Source: Lachnospiraceae bacterium
GTDB taxonomy: Bacteria > Bacillota > Clostridia > Lachnospirales > Lachnospiraceae
Length of the DNA: 64,000 nt
Direction: 5' to 3'
Assembly (NCBI GenBank): GCA_017399685.1
Contig: JAFQBM010000040.1
Span: 310,001-374,000 of the forward strand
In this document: in pieces, positions 45,200 to 54,909 of the stretch
Layout of the letters: every line of letters begins with the position of its first letter
How positions within the stretch are numbered: the stretch's first letter is position 1
Program-made: the position numbers and the translations under genes
Notes under the pieces: generated by a model
The model's input: only the letters and a program-made list of their open reading frames with translations
Told to the model about the DNA's origin: nothing
Database searches by the model: none

Positions 45200-46489
45200 A
45201 TGAAAATACTTATTAAAAATGGCCGGGTACTGAATCCGGCAACGAATTTTGATCAGGTAGCAGATGTTTTGATTGAAGAGGATAAAATTGTCCGCATAGC
45301 CAGATATATTGATGAAAATGCAGATGAAATCATCGATGCCAGAGGAAAGTTTGTGATGCCTGGTTTCATTGATTTACATGTACATTTTAGAGATCCTGGT
45401 TTTACTCATAAAGAAGATATTATAAGCGGAGCTAAGGCAGCGGCAGCCGGAGGAGTAACTACCGTATGTGCTATGCCAAATACCAAACCGGCGGTAGATA
45501 GTGTTGAGACTTTAAATTATATTTTGGATAAGGCAAAAAATGCCACCACCAATGTCTGTCAGCTTAGTGCGATTACGAAAGATATGGCAGGAACAGAACT
45601 GGTTGATTTAAAAGCCATGAAAGAAGCAGGTGCCATTGCATTTAGTGAAGATGGTAAGAGTGTGATGGATATTAACCTTTACTATGAGGCATTAAAGCAG
45701 ATAAAGGATATGGATGCGTTGGTTATGGCTCATTGTGAAGAAAAAAATCTAGTGAAAGATGGTGCCATGAACGAAGGCTCTGTATCACGAAGTTTAGGAA
45801 TACCTGGAATTTTAAATGCGGTAGAAGATATTATCACTGCCAGAGATATTTTTCTTGCCAATGAAACTGGTGTCAGGCTGCATATCTGTCATGTATCCAC
45901 AGAAGGTGCTGTTCGGCTGATTAAGATGGCAAAGGAAATGGGGATAAATGTAACCGGGGAAGCATGTCCGCATCACTTTATTTTATCAGATTCTGTGATT
46001 GACAAAGACGATGCTAATTTTAAAATGAATCCGCCTTTAAGGAGTGAAAAGGATGTGAAGGCTATTGTTGAAGGTTTGAGGACAGGAGTTTTAGATGCCA
46101 TTTCTACAGACCATGCCCCACATCATAAAGATGAGAAGAGCAAAGGAATCAAAGAAGCACCATTTGGAATCGTAGGTTTGGAAACCAGTGCAGCTTTGAC
46201 TTACACGGCTTTAGTAGAACGGGGAATTCTGACTCCATTACAAATGGCAGAAAAGATGAGTTATAATCCTGCAAAAATTTTAGGTATTGATGATAAGCGT
46301 GGACGCATCGAAGAAGGAATGGTAGCAGATGTTGTAATCTTTGACCCTTCAGAAGAAGTGGTAATTGATGCAGGTAAGTTCCGTTCCAAAGCTACTAATA
46401 CACCTTTTGACGGAAAGTTAGTAAAGGGAAGAGTAAATTGTACCATATTAGGTGGAAATATTGTATTTGATTCATGCAAGTTCATATAG
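45200..46489 (+). CDS. pyrC: Dihydroorotase
   Basis: A 429-residue type I dihydroorotase (third step of UMP synthesis). Zinc ligands are visible in DLHVHFRDPGFTHKEDI (near residue 58), H of AHCEEKN, H of HICHVST, and D of STDHAPHH. AMPNTKP and EGMVADVVIFDP are further family blocks. GGAAAGGA precedes ATG. First gene of the pyr cluster. Confidence 0.96.
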   Translation: MKILIKNGRVLNPATNFDQVADVLIEEDKIVRIARYIDENADEIIDARGKFVMPGFIDLHVHFRDPGFTHKEDIISGAKAAAAGGVTTVCAMPNTKPAVDSVETLNYILDKAKNATTNVCQLSAITKDMAGTELVDLKAMKEAGAIAFSEDGKSVMDINLYYEALKQIKDMDALVMAHCEEKNLVKDGAMNEGSVSRSLGIPGILNAVEDIITARDIFLANETGVRLHICHVSTEGAVRLIKMAKEMGINVTGEACPHHFILSDSVIDKDDANFKMNPPLRSEKDVKAIVEGLRTGVLDAISTDHAPHHKDEKSKGIKEAPFGIVGLETSAALTYTALVERGILTPLQMAEKMSYNPAKILGIDDKRGRIEEGMVADVVIFDPSEEVVIDAGKFRSKATNTPFDGKLVKGRVNCTILGGNIVFDSCKFI

Positions 46490-46501
46490 GAGGATAAAGT
46501 T

Positions 46502-47425
46502 ATGATTAACAAATTAATAGACAAAATTACAAATTTACAGGCTCCCATTGTGGTTGGACTAGACCCTATGCTTGCTTATGTACCGGAGCATATCAAGAAG
46601 GCAGCCTTTGAAGAATATGGAGAAACTTTGGAAGGCGCAGCAGAAGCAATCTGGCAGTTTAATAAAAAGATTGTAGATGCTACCTGTGATTTAATTCCAG
46701 CAGTAAAGCCACAGATTGCAATGTACGAACAATTTGGAATTCCAGGCTTGGTTGCGTTTAAGAAGACCGTAGATTACTGTAAGGAAAAAGATTTAGTAAT
46801 CATTGGAGATATCAAACGTGGCGACATTGGCTCTACCTCTACTGCTTATGCAGTTGGACATGTTGGAAAAGTACAGGTGGGTGCAAATAGCTTCTACGGT
46901 TTTGATGAAGACTTTGTAACAGTAAATCCTTACTTGGGAACGGATGGTGTGAAGCCATTTATCGATGTTTGTAAGGAAGAAAATAAAGGTATCTTTGTTT
47001 TGGTGAAAACTTCTAATCCATCCAGTGGAGAATTTCAGGATCAGTTGGTAGACGGCACCCCATTATATGAATTGGTAGGAAAGAAAGTGGCTGAGTGGGG
47101 CGAACAGCATATGGGAAAAGGATATAGTTATGTTGGTGCGGTAGTAGGTGCTACTTATCCGGAAATGGGTAAAGTATTAAGAAAGATTATGCCAAATACC
47201 TATATTTTGGTTCCTGGTTACGGTGCACAGGGAGGAAAAGCAAAAGATTTAGTACACTATTTCAACAAAGATGGTTTGGGTGCTATTGTAAACTCTTCCA
47301 GAGGTATCATTGCAGCGTATAAACAGGAAGCTTATGCAAAATTCACACCGGAACATTTCGAAGAAGCATCAAGACAGGCAGTGATTGATATGATTGAGGA
47401 TATCAAGGGAGCTCTTTCAGAATAA
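46502..47425 (+). CDS. pyrF: Orotidine-5'-phosphate decarboxylase, subfamily 2
   Basis: A 307-residue enzyme for the last step of UMP synthesis. The catalytic Lys/Asp block is GDIKRGDIGSTSTAYA, with VVGLDP at the start and VGATYPE later. The length and sequence fit the longer (subfamily 2) form. It lies 12 bases after pyrC with GGAGGA as ribosome site. Confidence 0.95.
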   Translation: MINKLIDKITNLQAPIVVGLDPMLAYVPEHIKKAAFEEYGETLEGAAEAIWQFNKKIVDATCDLIPAVKPQIAMYEQFGIPGLVAFKKTVDYCKEKDLVIIGDIKRGDIGSTSTAYAVGHVGKVQVGANSFYGFDEDFVTVNPYLGTDGVKPFIDVCKEENKGIFVLVKTSNPSSGEFQDQLVDGTPLYELVGKKVAEWGEQHMGKGYSYVGAVVGATYPEMGKVLRKIMPNTYILVPGYGAQGGKAKDLVHYFNKDGLGAIVNSSRGIIAAYKQEAYAKFTPEHFEEASRQAVIDMIEDIKGALSE

Positions 47426-47449
47426 AAGGCGGAATAAATGGAGGATGTT

Positions 47450-48208
47450 ATGAGCACATACAAAGGAATTGCGGTGGTAAAGTCTCAGGAAAAGATAGCC
47501 ACAGATGTTTATAGTATGGTTTTAGAATGTAAGGAAGCAGCCAGGGAGGCGAAACCAGGTCAGTTTATTTCTCTGTACTGTAAAGACGGAAGTGCATTAT
47601 TACCTAGACCTATCAGTATTTGTGAAATTGGAGAAACAACCCTTCGCATCGTTTATCGTGTGGTTGGAAAGGGAACGAATGAGTTTTGTAAGCTGGTTGA
47701 AAATGACACCATAGAAATTATGGGGCCATTAGGCAATGGATTCCCAATAGAAGAAGGAAAAGCAATTTTAATTGGAGGTGGAATCGGTATTCCTCCAATG
47801 CTTGAATTAGCAAAAACACTAAACTGTGAGAAAAACATAGTATTAGGGTTCAGGGATGAAATCTTTTTAGCAAATGAATTTGAAGCCTATGGTAGTATCA
47901 GTATTGCTTCTGAAGATGGAAAAACCGGAGTGAAGGGAAATGTATTGGATGCCATAAAACAAAATGGTATTGAAGGAGATGTCATCTATGCTTGTGGACC
48001 GACTCCAATGCTTCGGGCGATTCAGGCATATGCCATCGAAAAAGGAATAAAAGCTTATCTTTCCTTAGAAGAGAAAATGGCATGTGGTATCGGAGCATGT
48101 CTTGCTTGTGTATGTAAGTCAAATGGAATCGACCATCATACTAACGTAGATAATAAGCGTATCTGTAAAGACGGCCCTGTTTTTGAAGCAAGGGAAATTA
48201 AACTTTAA
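47450..48208 (+). CDS. pyrK: Dihydroorotate dehydrogenase electron-transfer subunit
   Basis: A 252-residue FAD and 2Fe-2S protein that passes electrons from PyrD to NAD. FAD motif RPISICE, NAD-binding GGGIGIPPML, and cluster cysteines in ACGIGACLACVC plus a later RICKDGP Cys. ATG 47450 is used because GGAGG lies five bases upstream; ATG 47438 would put the ribosome site inside the gene. It pairs with pyrD just downstream. Confidence 0.94.
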   Translation: MSTYKGIAVVKSQEKIATDVYSMVLECKEAAREAKPGQFISLYCKDGSALLPRPISICEIGETTLRIVYRVVGKGTNEFCKLVENDTIEIMGPLGNGFPIEEGKAILIGGGIGIPPMLELAKTLNCEKNIVLGFRDEIFLANEFEAYGSISIASEDGKTGVKGNVLDAIKQNGIEGDVIYACGPTPMLRAIQAYAIEKGIKAYLSLEEKMACGIGACLACVCKSNGIDHHTNVDNKRICKDGPVFEAREIKL

Positions 48209-48252
48209 GAAAAAGGTCGAAAGAAATAAACAAAGGAAAGGAAAAGTGCAAA

Positions 48253-48307
48253 ATGCCCGTTCTTTTGATCTGTTTTATTTGGGCAGTTTCGCAAGTGGTT
48301 TGCGAAA
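48253..48307 (+). promoter_or_regulatory. Leader segment with hairpin before pyrD
   Basis: AAAGGAAAGG before ATG 48253 opens a different frame (MPVLLICFIWAVSQVVCEMH, continuing to 48555). The pyrD start has no clear ribosome site. A hairpin (TTTCGCAA 48287-48294 with TTGCGAAA 48300-48307) ends just before it. The region may act in translational control or coupling of pyrD. Confidence 0.4.
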
Positions 48308-48322
48308 TGCATGGGTATAGAT

Positions 48323-49231
48323 ATGAATACTTCGGTAAATATTGCAGGTGTTACCTTGAAAAATCCCGTTATGACAGCTTCCGGCACCTTTGGTTCCGGT
48401 GCAGAATACAGCCAGTTTGTAGATTTGAACCGTTTAGGTGCAGTGGTAACCAAAGGTGTTGCCAATATACCTTGGCCGGGAAATCCCACTCCTCGTATTG
48501 CAGAAACCTATGGTGGTATGATGAATGCCATTGGATTGCAGAATCCTGGAATTGATGTATTTGCGAAAAGGGATATTCCATTTTTAAAGGAATACGACAC
48601 AAAAATCGTAGTAAATGTCTGTGGTAAATCAGAAAAAGATTACGTAGAAGTAGTAGAGCGTTTAGGAGAGGAACCTGTGGATTTATTAGAAATTAATGTT
48701 TCCTGTCCAAATGTAAAGGAAGGCGGTATTGCTTTTGGACAAGACCCGAAGGCATTAAACCAGATTACGAAAGCAGTAAAAAAAGTAGCAAAGCAGCCGG
48801 TTATCATGAAATTGTCCCCTAATGTAACAGACATTACAGAAATGGCAAAGGCGGCGGTGGATGGAGGAAGCGATGCTCTTTCTTTGATTAATACCTTAAC
48901 AGGAATGAAAATCGATGTGCACAAACGGAAATTTGCCCTTGCAAATAAGACAGGTGGACTTTCCGGTCCTGCTATAAAACCGGTAGCAGTGCGTATGGTG
49001 TATCAGGTAGCCAATGCAGTGAATGTTCCTATTATCGGAATGGGTGGAATTGCGAACTGGGAAGATGCCATGGAATTTATTTTAGCAGGAGCCACTGCGG
49101 TTTCGGTAGGAACTGCAAACTTTTACAATCCTACTGCAACTATAGAAATTGTAGATGGAATCGAAGCATATATGAAACAATATGGAATCAAGGATATTAA
49201 CGAATTAGTTGGTGCAGTAAACATTTGCTAA
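48323..49231 (+). CDS. pyrD: Dihydroorotate dehydrogenase, class 1B catalytic subunit
   Basis: A 302-residue FMN enzyme that oxidises dihydroorotate. The catalytic Cys is in NVSCPN, with FMN-binding segments MTASGTFGSG and GMGGI. Start chosen at ATG 48323 (MNTSVNIAGVTLKNP), matching the usual family N-terminus; ATG 48311 would add four residues. Neither has a good ribosome site. Works with PyrK. Confidence 0.94.
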   Translation: MNTSVNIAGVTLKNPVMTASGTFGSGAEYSQFVDLNRLGAVVTKGVANIPWPGNPTPRIAETYGGMMNAIGLQNPGIDVFAKRDIPFLKEYDTKIVVNVCGKSEKDYVEVVERLGEEPVDLLEINVSCPNVKEGGIAFGQDPKALNQITKAVKKVAKQPVIMKLSPNVTDITEMAKAAVDGGSDALSLINTLTGMKIDVHKRKFALANKTGGLSGPAIKPVAVRMVYQVANAVNVPIIGMGGIANWEDAMEFILAGATAVSVGTANFYNPTATIEIVDGIEAYMKQYGIKDINELVGAVNIC

Positions 49232-49348
49232 AGATACGTTGAAAATAGTGTCAAAGTGTGATAGACTTAAAACATAATTTAGCCGAGATTATGTCGTGAA
49301 TCATTGAGGTTTAGGATAAAGACTGGAAGAAATAAGGAGAAAAAACTC

Positions 49349-50023
49349 ATGGAACAATATAAAAAAGAATTTATTGAATTTATGATTGATTGTAACGTTC
49401 TTAAATTTGGGGATTTCGTAACCAAGAGCGGAAGAAAGACACCGTTTTTTGTAAATACCGGATTTTACCGTACAGGTGCACAGTTAAAGCGTTTAGGTGG
49501 ATATTATGCACAAGCGATTAAAGATAAATTTGGATTGGATTTTGATGTATTATTTGGTCCTGCATACAAGGGAATTCCATTGTCAGTTGCCACTACCATG
49601 GAGATTTCAGATAAATTTGGAGTAGACATTAAGTACTGTTCTAATCGTAAAGAAGTAAAGGATCATGGTGATACTGGTATTTTATTAGGAAGTCCTATTG
49701 CAGATGGCGATAAAGTAGTCATTATCGAAGATGTAACTACAGCAGGAACTTCCATTGAAGAAACTCTTCCTATCGTAAAGGCTCAGGGAGATGTGTCCGT
49801 ATTAGGTCTTGTTGTTTCCGTGGACCGTATGGAACGCGGTAAGGGTGAAAAGAGTGCCTTAGCAGAGATTCAGGAAAAATATGGACTTCAGACTACCGCT
49901 ATTGTTACTATGGCAGAAGTAATCGAACATTTGTATAACAAAGAATATAAGGGAAAAATAATTATCGACGATACAATAAAAGCTGCGATTGATGCATATT
50001 ATGAACAATATGGAGTAAAATAG
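49349..50023 (+). CDS. pyrE: Orotate phosphoribosyltransferase
   Basis: A 224-residue enzyme that adds PRPP to orotate. The PRPP loop VVIIEDVTTAGTSIEETLP is clear, with FGPAYKGIP upstream. ATG 49349 has AGGAG nine bases before it. Last pyr gene; the aspartate carbamoyltransferase genes are not in the window. Confidence 0.95.
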   Translation: MEQYKKEFIEFMIDCNVLKFGDFVTKSGRKTPFFVNTGFYRTGAQLKRLGGYYAQAIKDKFGLDFDVLFGPAYKGIPLSVATTMEISDKFGVDIKYCSNRKEVKDHGDTGILLGSPIADGDKVVIIEDVTTAGTSIEETLPIVKAQGDVSVLGLVVSVDRMERGKGEKSALAEIQEKYGLQTTAIVTMAEVIEHLYNKEYKGKIIIDDTIKAAIDAYYEQYGVK

Positions 50024-50034
50024 GAGGTAGTTAT

Positions 50035-50184
50035 ATGGAAAGAGTGCATAAAGTAATGAAATCCAGTGGGGCATGGAACATTGTGATAGGTGTTGGACTT
50101 ATTGTAATGGGAGTTGGATTTGGAATTATCTCTATTATCAATGGTGGAAAATTATTAAAAGCCAAAAAAGATGTATTGTTTTAG
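50035..50184 (+). CDS. 49-residue single-helix membrane protein
   Basis: A small reading frame of 49 codons with a strong GGAGGTAG ribosome site eight bases before ATG and starting 11 bases after pyrE. The protein has a basic start (MERVHKVMKSS), one glycine-rich hydrophobic helix (NIVIGVGLIVMGVGFGIISI) and a basic end (LLKAKKD). A terminator follows directly. Its good translation signals make it likely to be real. Function unknown. Confidence 0.7.
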   Translation: MERVHKVMKSSGAWNIVIGVGLIVMGVGFGIISIINGGKLLKAKKDVLF

Positions 50185-50191
50185 GATTGGA

Positions 50192-50220
50192 AAGGGAAAC
50201 TCAAAAGAGTCTCCCTTTTC
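50192..50220 (+). terminator. Terminator of the pyr operon
   Basis: AAGGGAAACTC and GAGTCTCCCTT pair around AAAA with one mismatch, then TTTC. Confidence 0.75.
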
Positions 50221-50258
50221 GAGTTCATTCTATAATGATTTAATATGAGGTGAAAATT

Positions 50259-50717
50259 TTGACTAAGGACACAAATAAGGCAAAATTTCATTTACTTCAC
50301 TGTTTCTTTTGGATTTACTTTGTAGTATTAATTTATTTTTTGCTTTTGAGTGAGCGGAAAGAATATACATATTATAGGTATAATCTTGTTTTGTTTCAGG
50401 AAATCAAACGGTTTCTAAATGGCGCGAAATACTTTAGTACAAAAGAAATTATGTTAAATCTACTAGGAAATGTGATTGGATTCGTACCTCTAGGTTTTAT
50501 GATTCCAATCATACGGCGGAAAAAGACGTTCTCTTTTCTTTGTGTTCTTTTTGTTTTTTTGTTTAGCTTGACGATAGAAATGATTCAGTTATTGTTTCGA
50601 ATAGGTGTATTTGATGTGGATGATTTGTTTTTGAATACATTGGGAGGCATCATTGGATATTTGATTTATCTTTTGTGGCAATGTATTTTGGATACGGGAA
50701 GAAGGAAAAAGTCATGA
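50259..50717 (+). CDS. VanZ-like membrane protein
   Basis: 152 residues if TTG 50259 is the start (TGAGGTG lies seven bases upstream; a GTG at 50250 is inside that site). Four hydrophobic helices and the VanZ core: NLLGNVIGFVPLGFM, then EMIQLLFRIGVFDVDD, then NTLGG. VanZ proteins are linked to glycopeptide resistance by name, but most chromosomal copies have no proven role. Its stop overlaps the next start (ATGA). Confidence 0.8.
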   Translation: MTKDTNKAKFHLLHCFFWIYFVVLIYFLLLSERKEYTYYRYNLVLFQEIKRFLNGAKYFSTKEIMLNLLGNVIGFVPLGFMIPIIRRKKTFSFLCVLFVFLFSLTIEMIQLLFRIGVFDVDDLFLNTLGGIIGYLIYLLWQCILDTGRRKKS

Positions 50718-51028
50718 GAAATAAAAATGCATATAATTTTACTGCGAAAGTACAATCGAAAGAGGCAAAGGTGTCGATTTTTTTAGGAGTATTAAGTTTA
50801 CTTGCTGTTGCTGGAGCCGTGGTTGCCGGAGTAACGGATAAGAATTTCAATGGACGTTTCATGGGGGCATTGGGATTTTTATCCTTTGCATTGTCTTTAT
50901 GTGGATTTATATTAACGGTAGAAACATTAAAAGATGAAGATACCTTGCCTAAATTAAAATATATTTCATTGATTATAAATACATTAATGATACTATTTGA
51001 TGTTTTTTTATTTGCATCAGGATTGTAA
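50714..51028 (+). CDS. Three-helix membrane protein (DUF6142-like)
   Basis: 104 residues, coupled to the VanZ gene by the ATGA overlap. A polar start (MRNKNAYNFTAKVQSKEAKV) is followed by three hydrophobic helices. It resembles the DUF6142 small membrane proteins of Clostridia. Function unknown. Confidence 0.7.
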   Translation: MRNKNAYNFTAKVQSKEAKVSIFLGVLSLLAVAGAVVAGVTDKNFNGRFMGALGFLSFALSLCGFILTVETLKDEDTLPKLKYISLIINTLMILFDVFLFASGL

Positions 51029-51085
51029 ATTGAAAAAAGTTACTGTTTAAACAGTACTTGGAATTTAAGGAATGAGGAATCGAAA

Positions 51086-51676
51086 ATGGATGAAAGATTA
51101 AAAAAACAATTAGAATTTGTATATGAATTGGATAAATTAAAAAGTATAAACAGGCAATCCTATATTGCAGATGGGAGCAAACATGAAAATGATGCAGAAC
51201 ATTCCTGGCATTTGGCTTTGATGTGTATGCTTTTAAGTGAACATTCCAATCAGGAAATTGATGTATTAAAAACCATGTCTATGGTACTGATTCATGATGC
51301 AGTGGAAATCGATGCAGGCGATACCTATGCTTATGATGAAAACGGAAACTTGTCGAAAAGAGAAAGAGAAGTAAAAGCTGCAGAAAGAATTTTTAACCTA
51401 TTGCCAGAAGAACAGGGAAAAAAAGTCCGGGCATTGTGGGATGAGTTTGAAGAAAAAGAAACACCGGAATCAAAATTTGCCAATGCCTTAGACCGTCTTC
51501 AACCTATTATTTTAAACCATTTGACAGATGGAAGGGCATGGAGAGAACACGGTGTAAAGAAATCTCAGGTGCAGAATCGGAATAAAAATGTAGGGGAAGC
51601 TTCCAGGGAATTTGGAGAATTGATAAATCAAATCATTCATTTTAATGTAGAAAAGGGTAATTTAATCGATGAGTAG
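51086..51676 (+). CDS. HD-domain nucleotidase (YfbR/HDDC2-like)
   Basis: A 196-residue metal phosphohydrolase of the YfbR/HDDC2 group, which dephosphorylates deoxynucleoside monophosphates. Metal motif: His in NDAEHSWHLAL, HD in LIHDAVEIDAGD, and a later Asp in FANALDRLQP. The next gene starts 8 bases before its end. Confidence 0.83.
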   Translation: MDERLKKQLEFVYELDKLKSINRQSYIADGSKHENDAEHSWHLALMCMLLSEHSNQEIDVLKTMSMVLIHDAVEIDAGDTYAYDENGNLSKREREVKAAERIFNLLPEEQGKKVRALWDEFEEKETPESKFANALDRLQPIILNHLTDGRAWREHGVKKSQVQNRNKNVGEASREFGELINQIIHFNVEKGNLIDE

Positions 51677-53747
51677 AAAACAGGATGTATTTATAAAAGA
51701 AGAAAATGAAGGAATTTTAGAAAGATACGAACTTTCCATGGAAAGAATACATTCCATGCTGAAGGAAACGGAAATAAAGGAACCATTTGGCTCTTATTTT
51801 AAAGCAAATGTGAATTTATTTCTTATGTTAAAGAGTATTTTGGACAAGGTAAAAAATCCAGAATGGTTCCAGACGGATTTTGAAGAACTGGAACAACAGA
51901 ATAAACAAGAATATAAAGAATTAATGCCGGATGCTTATGAAAGCAGTTATGCCAATCCTGCATATTGCGTAGCGCAGTTAGGAGAAGAGTTTGGAACTAT
52001 TCTTAGTTTTCTTTATGCAGAGAATTATTCTTTGATTCCATACGCTTATGAGAATCGTTTGTATGAAATCACCATACATTGCGAGTTGTTCATTGAGATT
52101 TATAACCGTTTCGAAGATGAGGTTACTTTAGAAGGAATCAAGGATTCTATTTATTATTTTTATAGTGATTATGCAGATATTTTAGTGGCAAAACGCACAG
52201 AAGAACAAATAAATCCGGATTATGATTTTGCAAAAGACATTATTATGAATTCTGATATATCAGATTTAAGATATTTATTCCGTTATGGGGAGTATATTTC
52301 TGAAAATGAAATTGGCATTGCAAGATATTTAAATTCGGTATCTGCTGAAGTTATTGATAAAATGGCAGTCACTTATGTGGAAGGATATAAAAAAGGATTT
52401 GTTGCAGCAGGAATCGACCTTTCCAAGAAGAAAACAGTAAATATACGCTTCCATTTAGGCTTTGAGCGTATGATAAAACGTGCCATTGAATTGTTTGCTG
52501 AAATCAATTTAGAGCCGGTGATTTACCGGACAGCCGTAAGCAGAATCAATAAATCCGGTATTCGTAAGAATGGTTATACTACCACTAGTGTAAATAAACA
52601 ATATGAATACGACCATAGAATGGATGAAACTTACTTTTTGGACTCAGCTTTTCTTGACCGTAAAGTAAATGTCATTAAGAATACCTATGAAAACAACAAA
52701 GAACTGGCGAAAGGGAATGCTGGTCCTGCTGTAGTAGAAACCTTTGGTGAGGCACCGTTTGAACCAAAGAACAAAAAAGAAAATGCAGCTCTGTCATCAA
52801 AACAACAGGAACTTTCTGTGGAACTTGCTTCTACGGTTGGAAGAATTGTAAATGAATATATGCCAAGAAGTGAGTATAGCTTTACAATTATTGCATTTCC
52901 ACTTCCGGAGATTTCTGAAAATTTCGAAGAAATTTTTGAAGAAACCATAAAAGTAAATACCCTGGATCAGGAATTATATTTAAAGATTCAGGAAACTTTA
53001 ATTAGGGAATTAAATGAAGCAAAATTCATTAAGGTAAAAGGAAAAGATGGAAACCAGACAGATATTATGGTGTCTATGCAGGAAAATGAGAATAAAGAGA
53101 AATATACCAATTTCGAAAATTGTCTGGCAGATGTAAACATTCCGGTAGGAGAGGTATTTACTTCACCAAAACTGGAAGGTACCAAAGGAACTTTAAATGT
53201 CAGTGAAGTATATTTGAATGAACTGAAATTTGTGAATCTGAAATTGGTGTTTGAAGATGGCGTCATAAAAGAATATGATTGTGATAATTTTGATACGGAA
53301 GAAGAAAATCAAAAGTTTATCAAAGAAAATCTGTTAATGAATAGGGAAACACTTCCGATTGGAGAATTTGCCATTGGAACCAATACTACAGCTTATGTAA
53401 TGGCAAATCGTTATCATATTGTATATAAGCTTCCGATTTTAATCGTGGAAAAGATGGGACCTCACTTTGCGGTAGGTGACACTTGTTACAGCATGTCTGA
53501 GGAGAACAGAATTTTTAATCCGGATGGAAAAGAAGTAACTGCAAAGGAAAATTCCTATTCAAAACTACGACATACGGATATGAAAAAAGCATATTTTAAT
53601 ATTCATACAGATATTACCATTCCATATGATGAAATTGGTGAAATTACATCAGTACATGAGGATGGAACTTGTGTGAATATTATGAAAGATGGTCGTTTTG
53701 TGCTGGAAGGAACACAAATGTTAAATGAACCATTTATGGCGAAATAG
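51669..53747 (+). CDS. M29-like metalloaminopeptidase with long N-terminal part
   Basis: A 692-residue protein. The C-terminal half fits peptidase family M29, with all five metal ligands present: Glu495 (VGEVFTSP), Glu566 (IGEFAIGTN), His599 (GPHFAVGD), and His646 with Asp648 (NIHTDITI). The first 300 residues are helical and have no counterpart in the roughly 400-residue classic AmpS/AmpT enzymes. It should cut N-terminal residues from peptides in the cytoplasm. It overlaps the HD gene and runs on to purK, with nine bases between. Confidence 0.72.
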   Translation: MSRKQDVFIKEENEGILERYELSMERIHSMLKETEIKEPFGSYFKANVNLFLMLKSILDKVKNPEWFQTDFEELEQQNKQEYKELMPDAYESSYANPAYCVAQLGEEFGTILSFLYAENYSLIPYAYENRLYEITIHCELFIEIYNRFEDEVTLEGIKDSIYYFYSDYADILVAKRTEEQINPDYDFAKDIIMNSDISDLRYLFRYGEYISENEIGIARYLNSVSAEVIDKMAVTYVEGYKKGFVAAGIDLSKKKTVNIRFHLGFERMIKRAIELFAEINLEPVIYRTAVSRINKSGIRKNGYTTTSVNKQYEYDHRMDETYFLDSAFLDRKVNVIKNTYENNKELAKGNAGPAVVETFGEAPFEPKNKKENAALSSKQQELSVELASTVGRIVNEYMPRSEYSFTIIAFPLPEISENFEEIFEETIKVNTLDQELYLKIQETLIRELNEAKFIKVKGKDGNQTDIMVSMQENENKEKYTNFENCLADVNIPVGEVFTSPKLEGTKGTLNVSEVYLNELKFVNLKLVFEDGVIKEYDCDNFDTEEENQKFIKENLLMNRETLPIGEFAIGTNTTAYVMANRYHIVYKLPILIVEKMGPHFAVGDTCYSMSEENRIFNPDGKEVTAKENSYSKLRHTDMKKAYFNIHTDITIPYDEIGEITSVHEDGTCVNIMKDGRFVLEGTQMLNEPFMAK

Positions 53748-53755
53748 GAGGAAAC

Positions 53756-54895
53756 ATGAAGAAAATAGGAATTGTTGGCGGAGGCCAGCTTGGAAAAATG
53801 ATGATTTTAGATGCCAAAAGGCTGGATTATTATTTTGTAATCTTAGACCCAACACCAAAATGTCCGGCGGATAGTATTGCAGATGAACATATTGTTGCGG
53901 GATTTGATGATATGGATGCCATGCTGGAACTTGCATCAAAAGTGGATGTAGTAACTTATGAATTTGAACACATTAACGTAAAAGCATTGCAGAAAATGGA
54001 GGAAAAAGGATATAAAGTATATCCATCCAGTGAAACTTTGCTTCATATCCAAAACAAATACGACCAGAAATTATGGTTAAAACAACATGATTTACCGGTA
54101 CCGGAATTTGAAGAAATCAAAAGTCTGGATGAACTGAAAAAAGCACCAGAACGCTTTGGATATCCTTTGGTATTAAAGACCTGTACCGGGGGATATGATG
54201 GAAAAGGAAACGCAGTGATTCATTCTGGGGAGGAAATCGTCACTGCATATGAATCCTTAGGCGCCGGAACATTGCCATTGATGGTGGAGAAATTTGTACC
54301 TTTTGAAAAAGAAGTTTCTATTCTGGTTTGTCAGAATACCAAGGGTGAAGTGGAAGTTTTTCCAATCGCAGAAAATGTTCATGTAAACAGTATACTGGAT
54401 GAAACTACAGTTCCGGCAGTGGTTTCGGAACAGGCGAAGGAAAAGGCTATGGATATTGCAAAAAGAGCAACCAAGGCATTTAAAGCCTATGGAATGCTTT
54501 GTATTGAACTTTTTGTTACCAAGGATGGAGAGGTTTTGGTAAATGAATTGGCTCCAAGACCTCATAATTCCGGACATTACACCATAGAAGGCTGTTACAC
54601 TTCACAGTACGAACAACATATTCGTGCAATTTTAGGATTGCCTTTAGGAAATCCTGGGTTAATTCGCCCTACTGTAATGAAAAATATCATTGGTACAAAG
54701 AATTGCAAGGCTAATTTACATGGTCTTAACGAAGCCTATCAGATGTCGGATGTGAAAATACATATTTATGGTAAAGAAACAGTGTCGGTAGGCAGAAAAA
54801 TGGGGCATATTACCGCTTCGGCAGATACCTTGGAAGAAGCCTTAAGACAAGTTCGTTATGCACACGAAAAAATATATTTTTCAGAGGAAGAATAA
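53756..54895 (+). CDS. purK: 5-(carboxyamino)imidazole ribonucleotide synthase
   Basis: A 379-residue ATP-grasp enzyme that adds bicarbonate to AIR. The N-terminal GGGQLGKMM and the ATP-grasp block [14 protein letters not shown] are clear. AGGAGG precedes ATG. It feeds the PurE mutase just downstream. Confidence 0.95.
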   Translation: MKKIGIVGGGQLGKMMILDAKRLDYYFVILDPTPKCPADSIADEHIVAGFDDMDAMLELASKVDVVTYEFEHINVKALQKMEEKGYKVYPSSETLLHIQNKYDQKLWLKQHDLPVPEFEEIKSLDELKKAPERFGYPLVLKTCTGGYDGKGNAVIHSGEEIVTAYESLGAGTLPLMVEKFVPFEKEVSILVCQNTKGEVEVFPIAENVHVNSILDETTVPAVVSEQAKEKAMDIAKRATKAFKAYGMLCIELFVTKDGEVLVNELAPRPHNSGHYTIEGCYTSQYEQHIRAILGLPLGNPGLIRPTVMKNIIGTKNCKANLHGLNEAYQMSDVKIHIYGKETVSVGRKMGHITASADTLEEALRQVRYAHEKIYFSEEE

Positions 54896-54909
54896 AAAGG
54901 AGAAAAAGT

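Noticed and set aside
48253-48555. 100-codon frame overlapping pyrD as a true gene
   Set aside because: Past 48323 it is only another frame of pyrD; its start may still matter for control, so it is kept as a finding.
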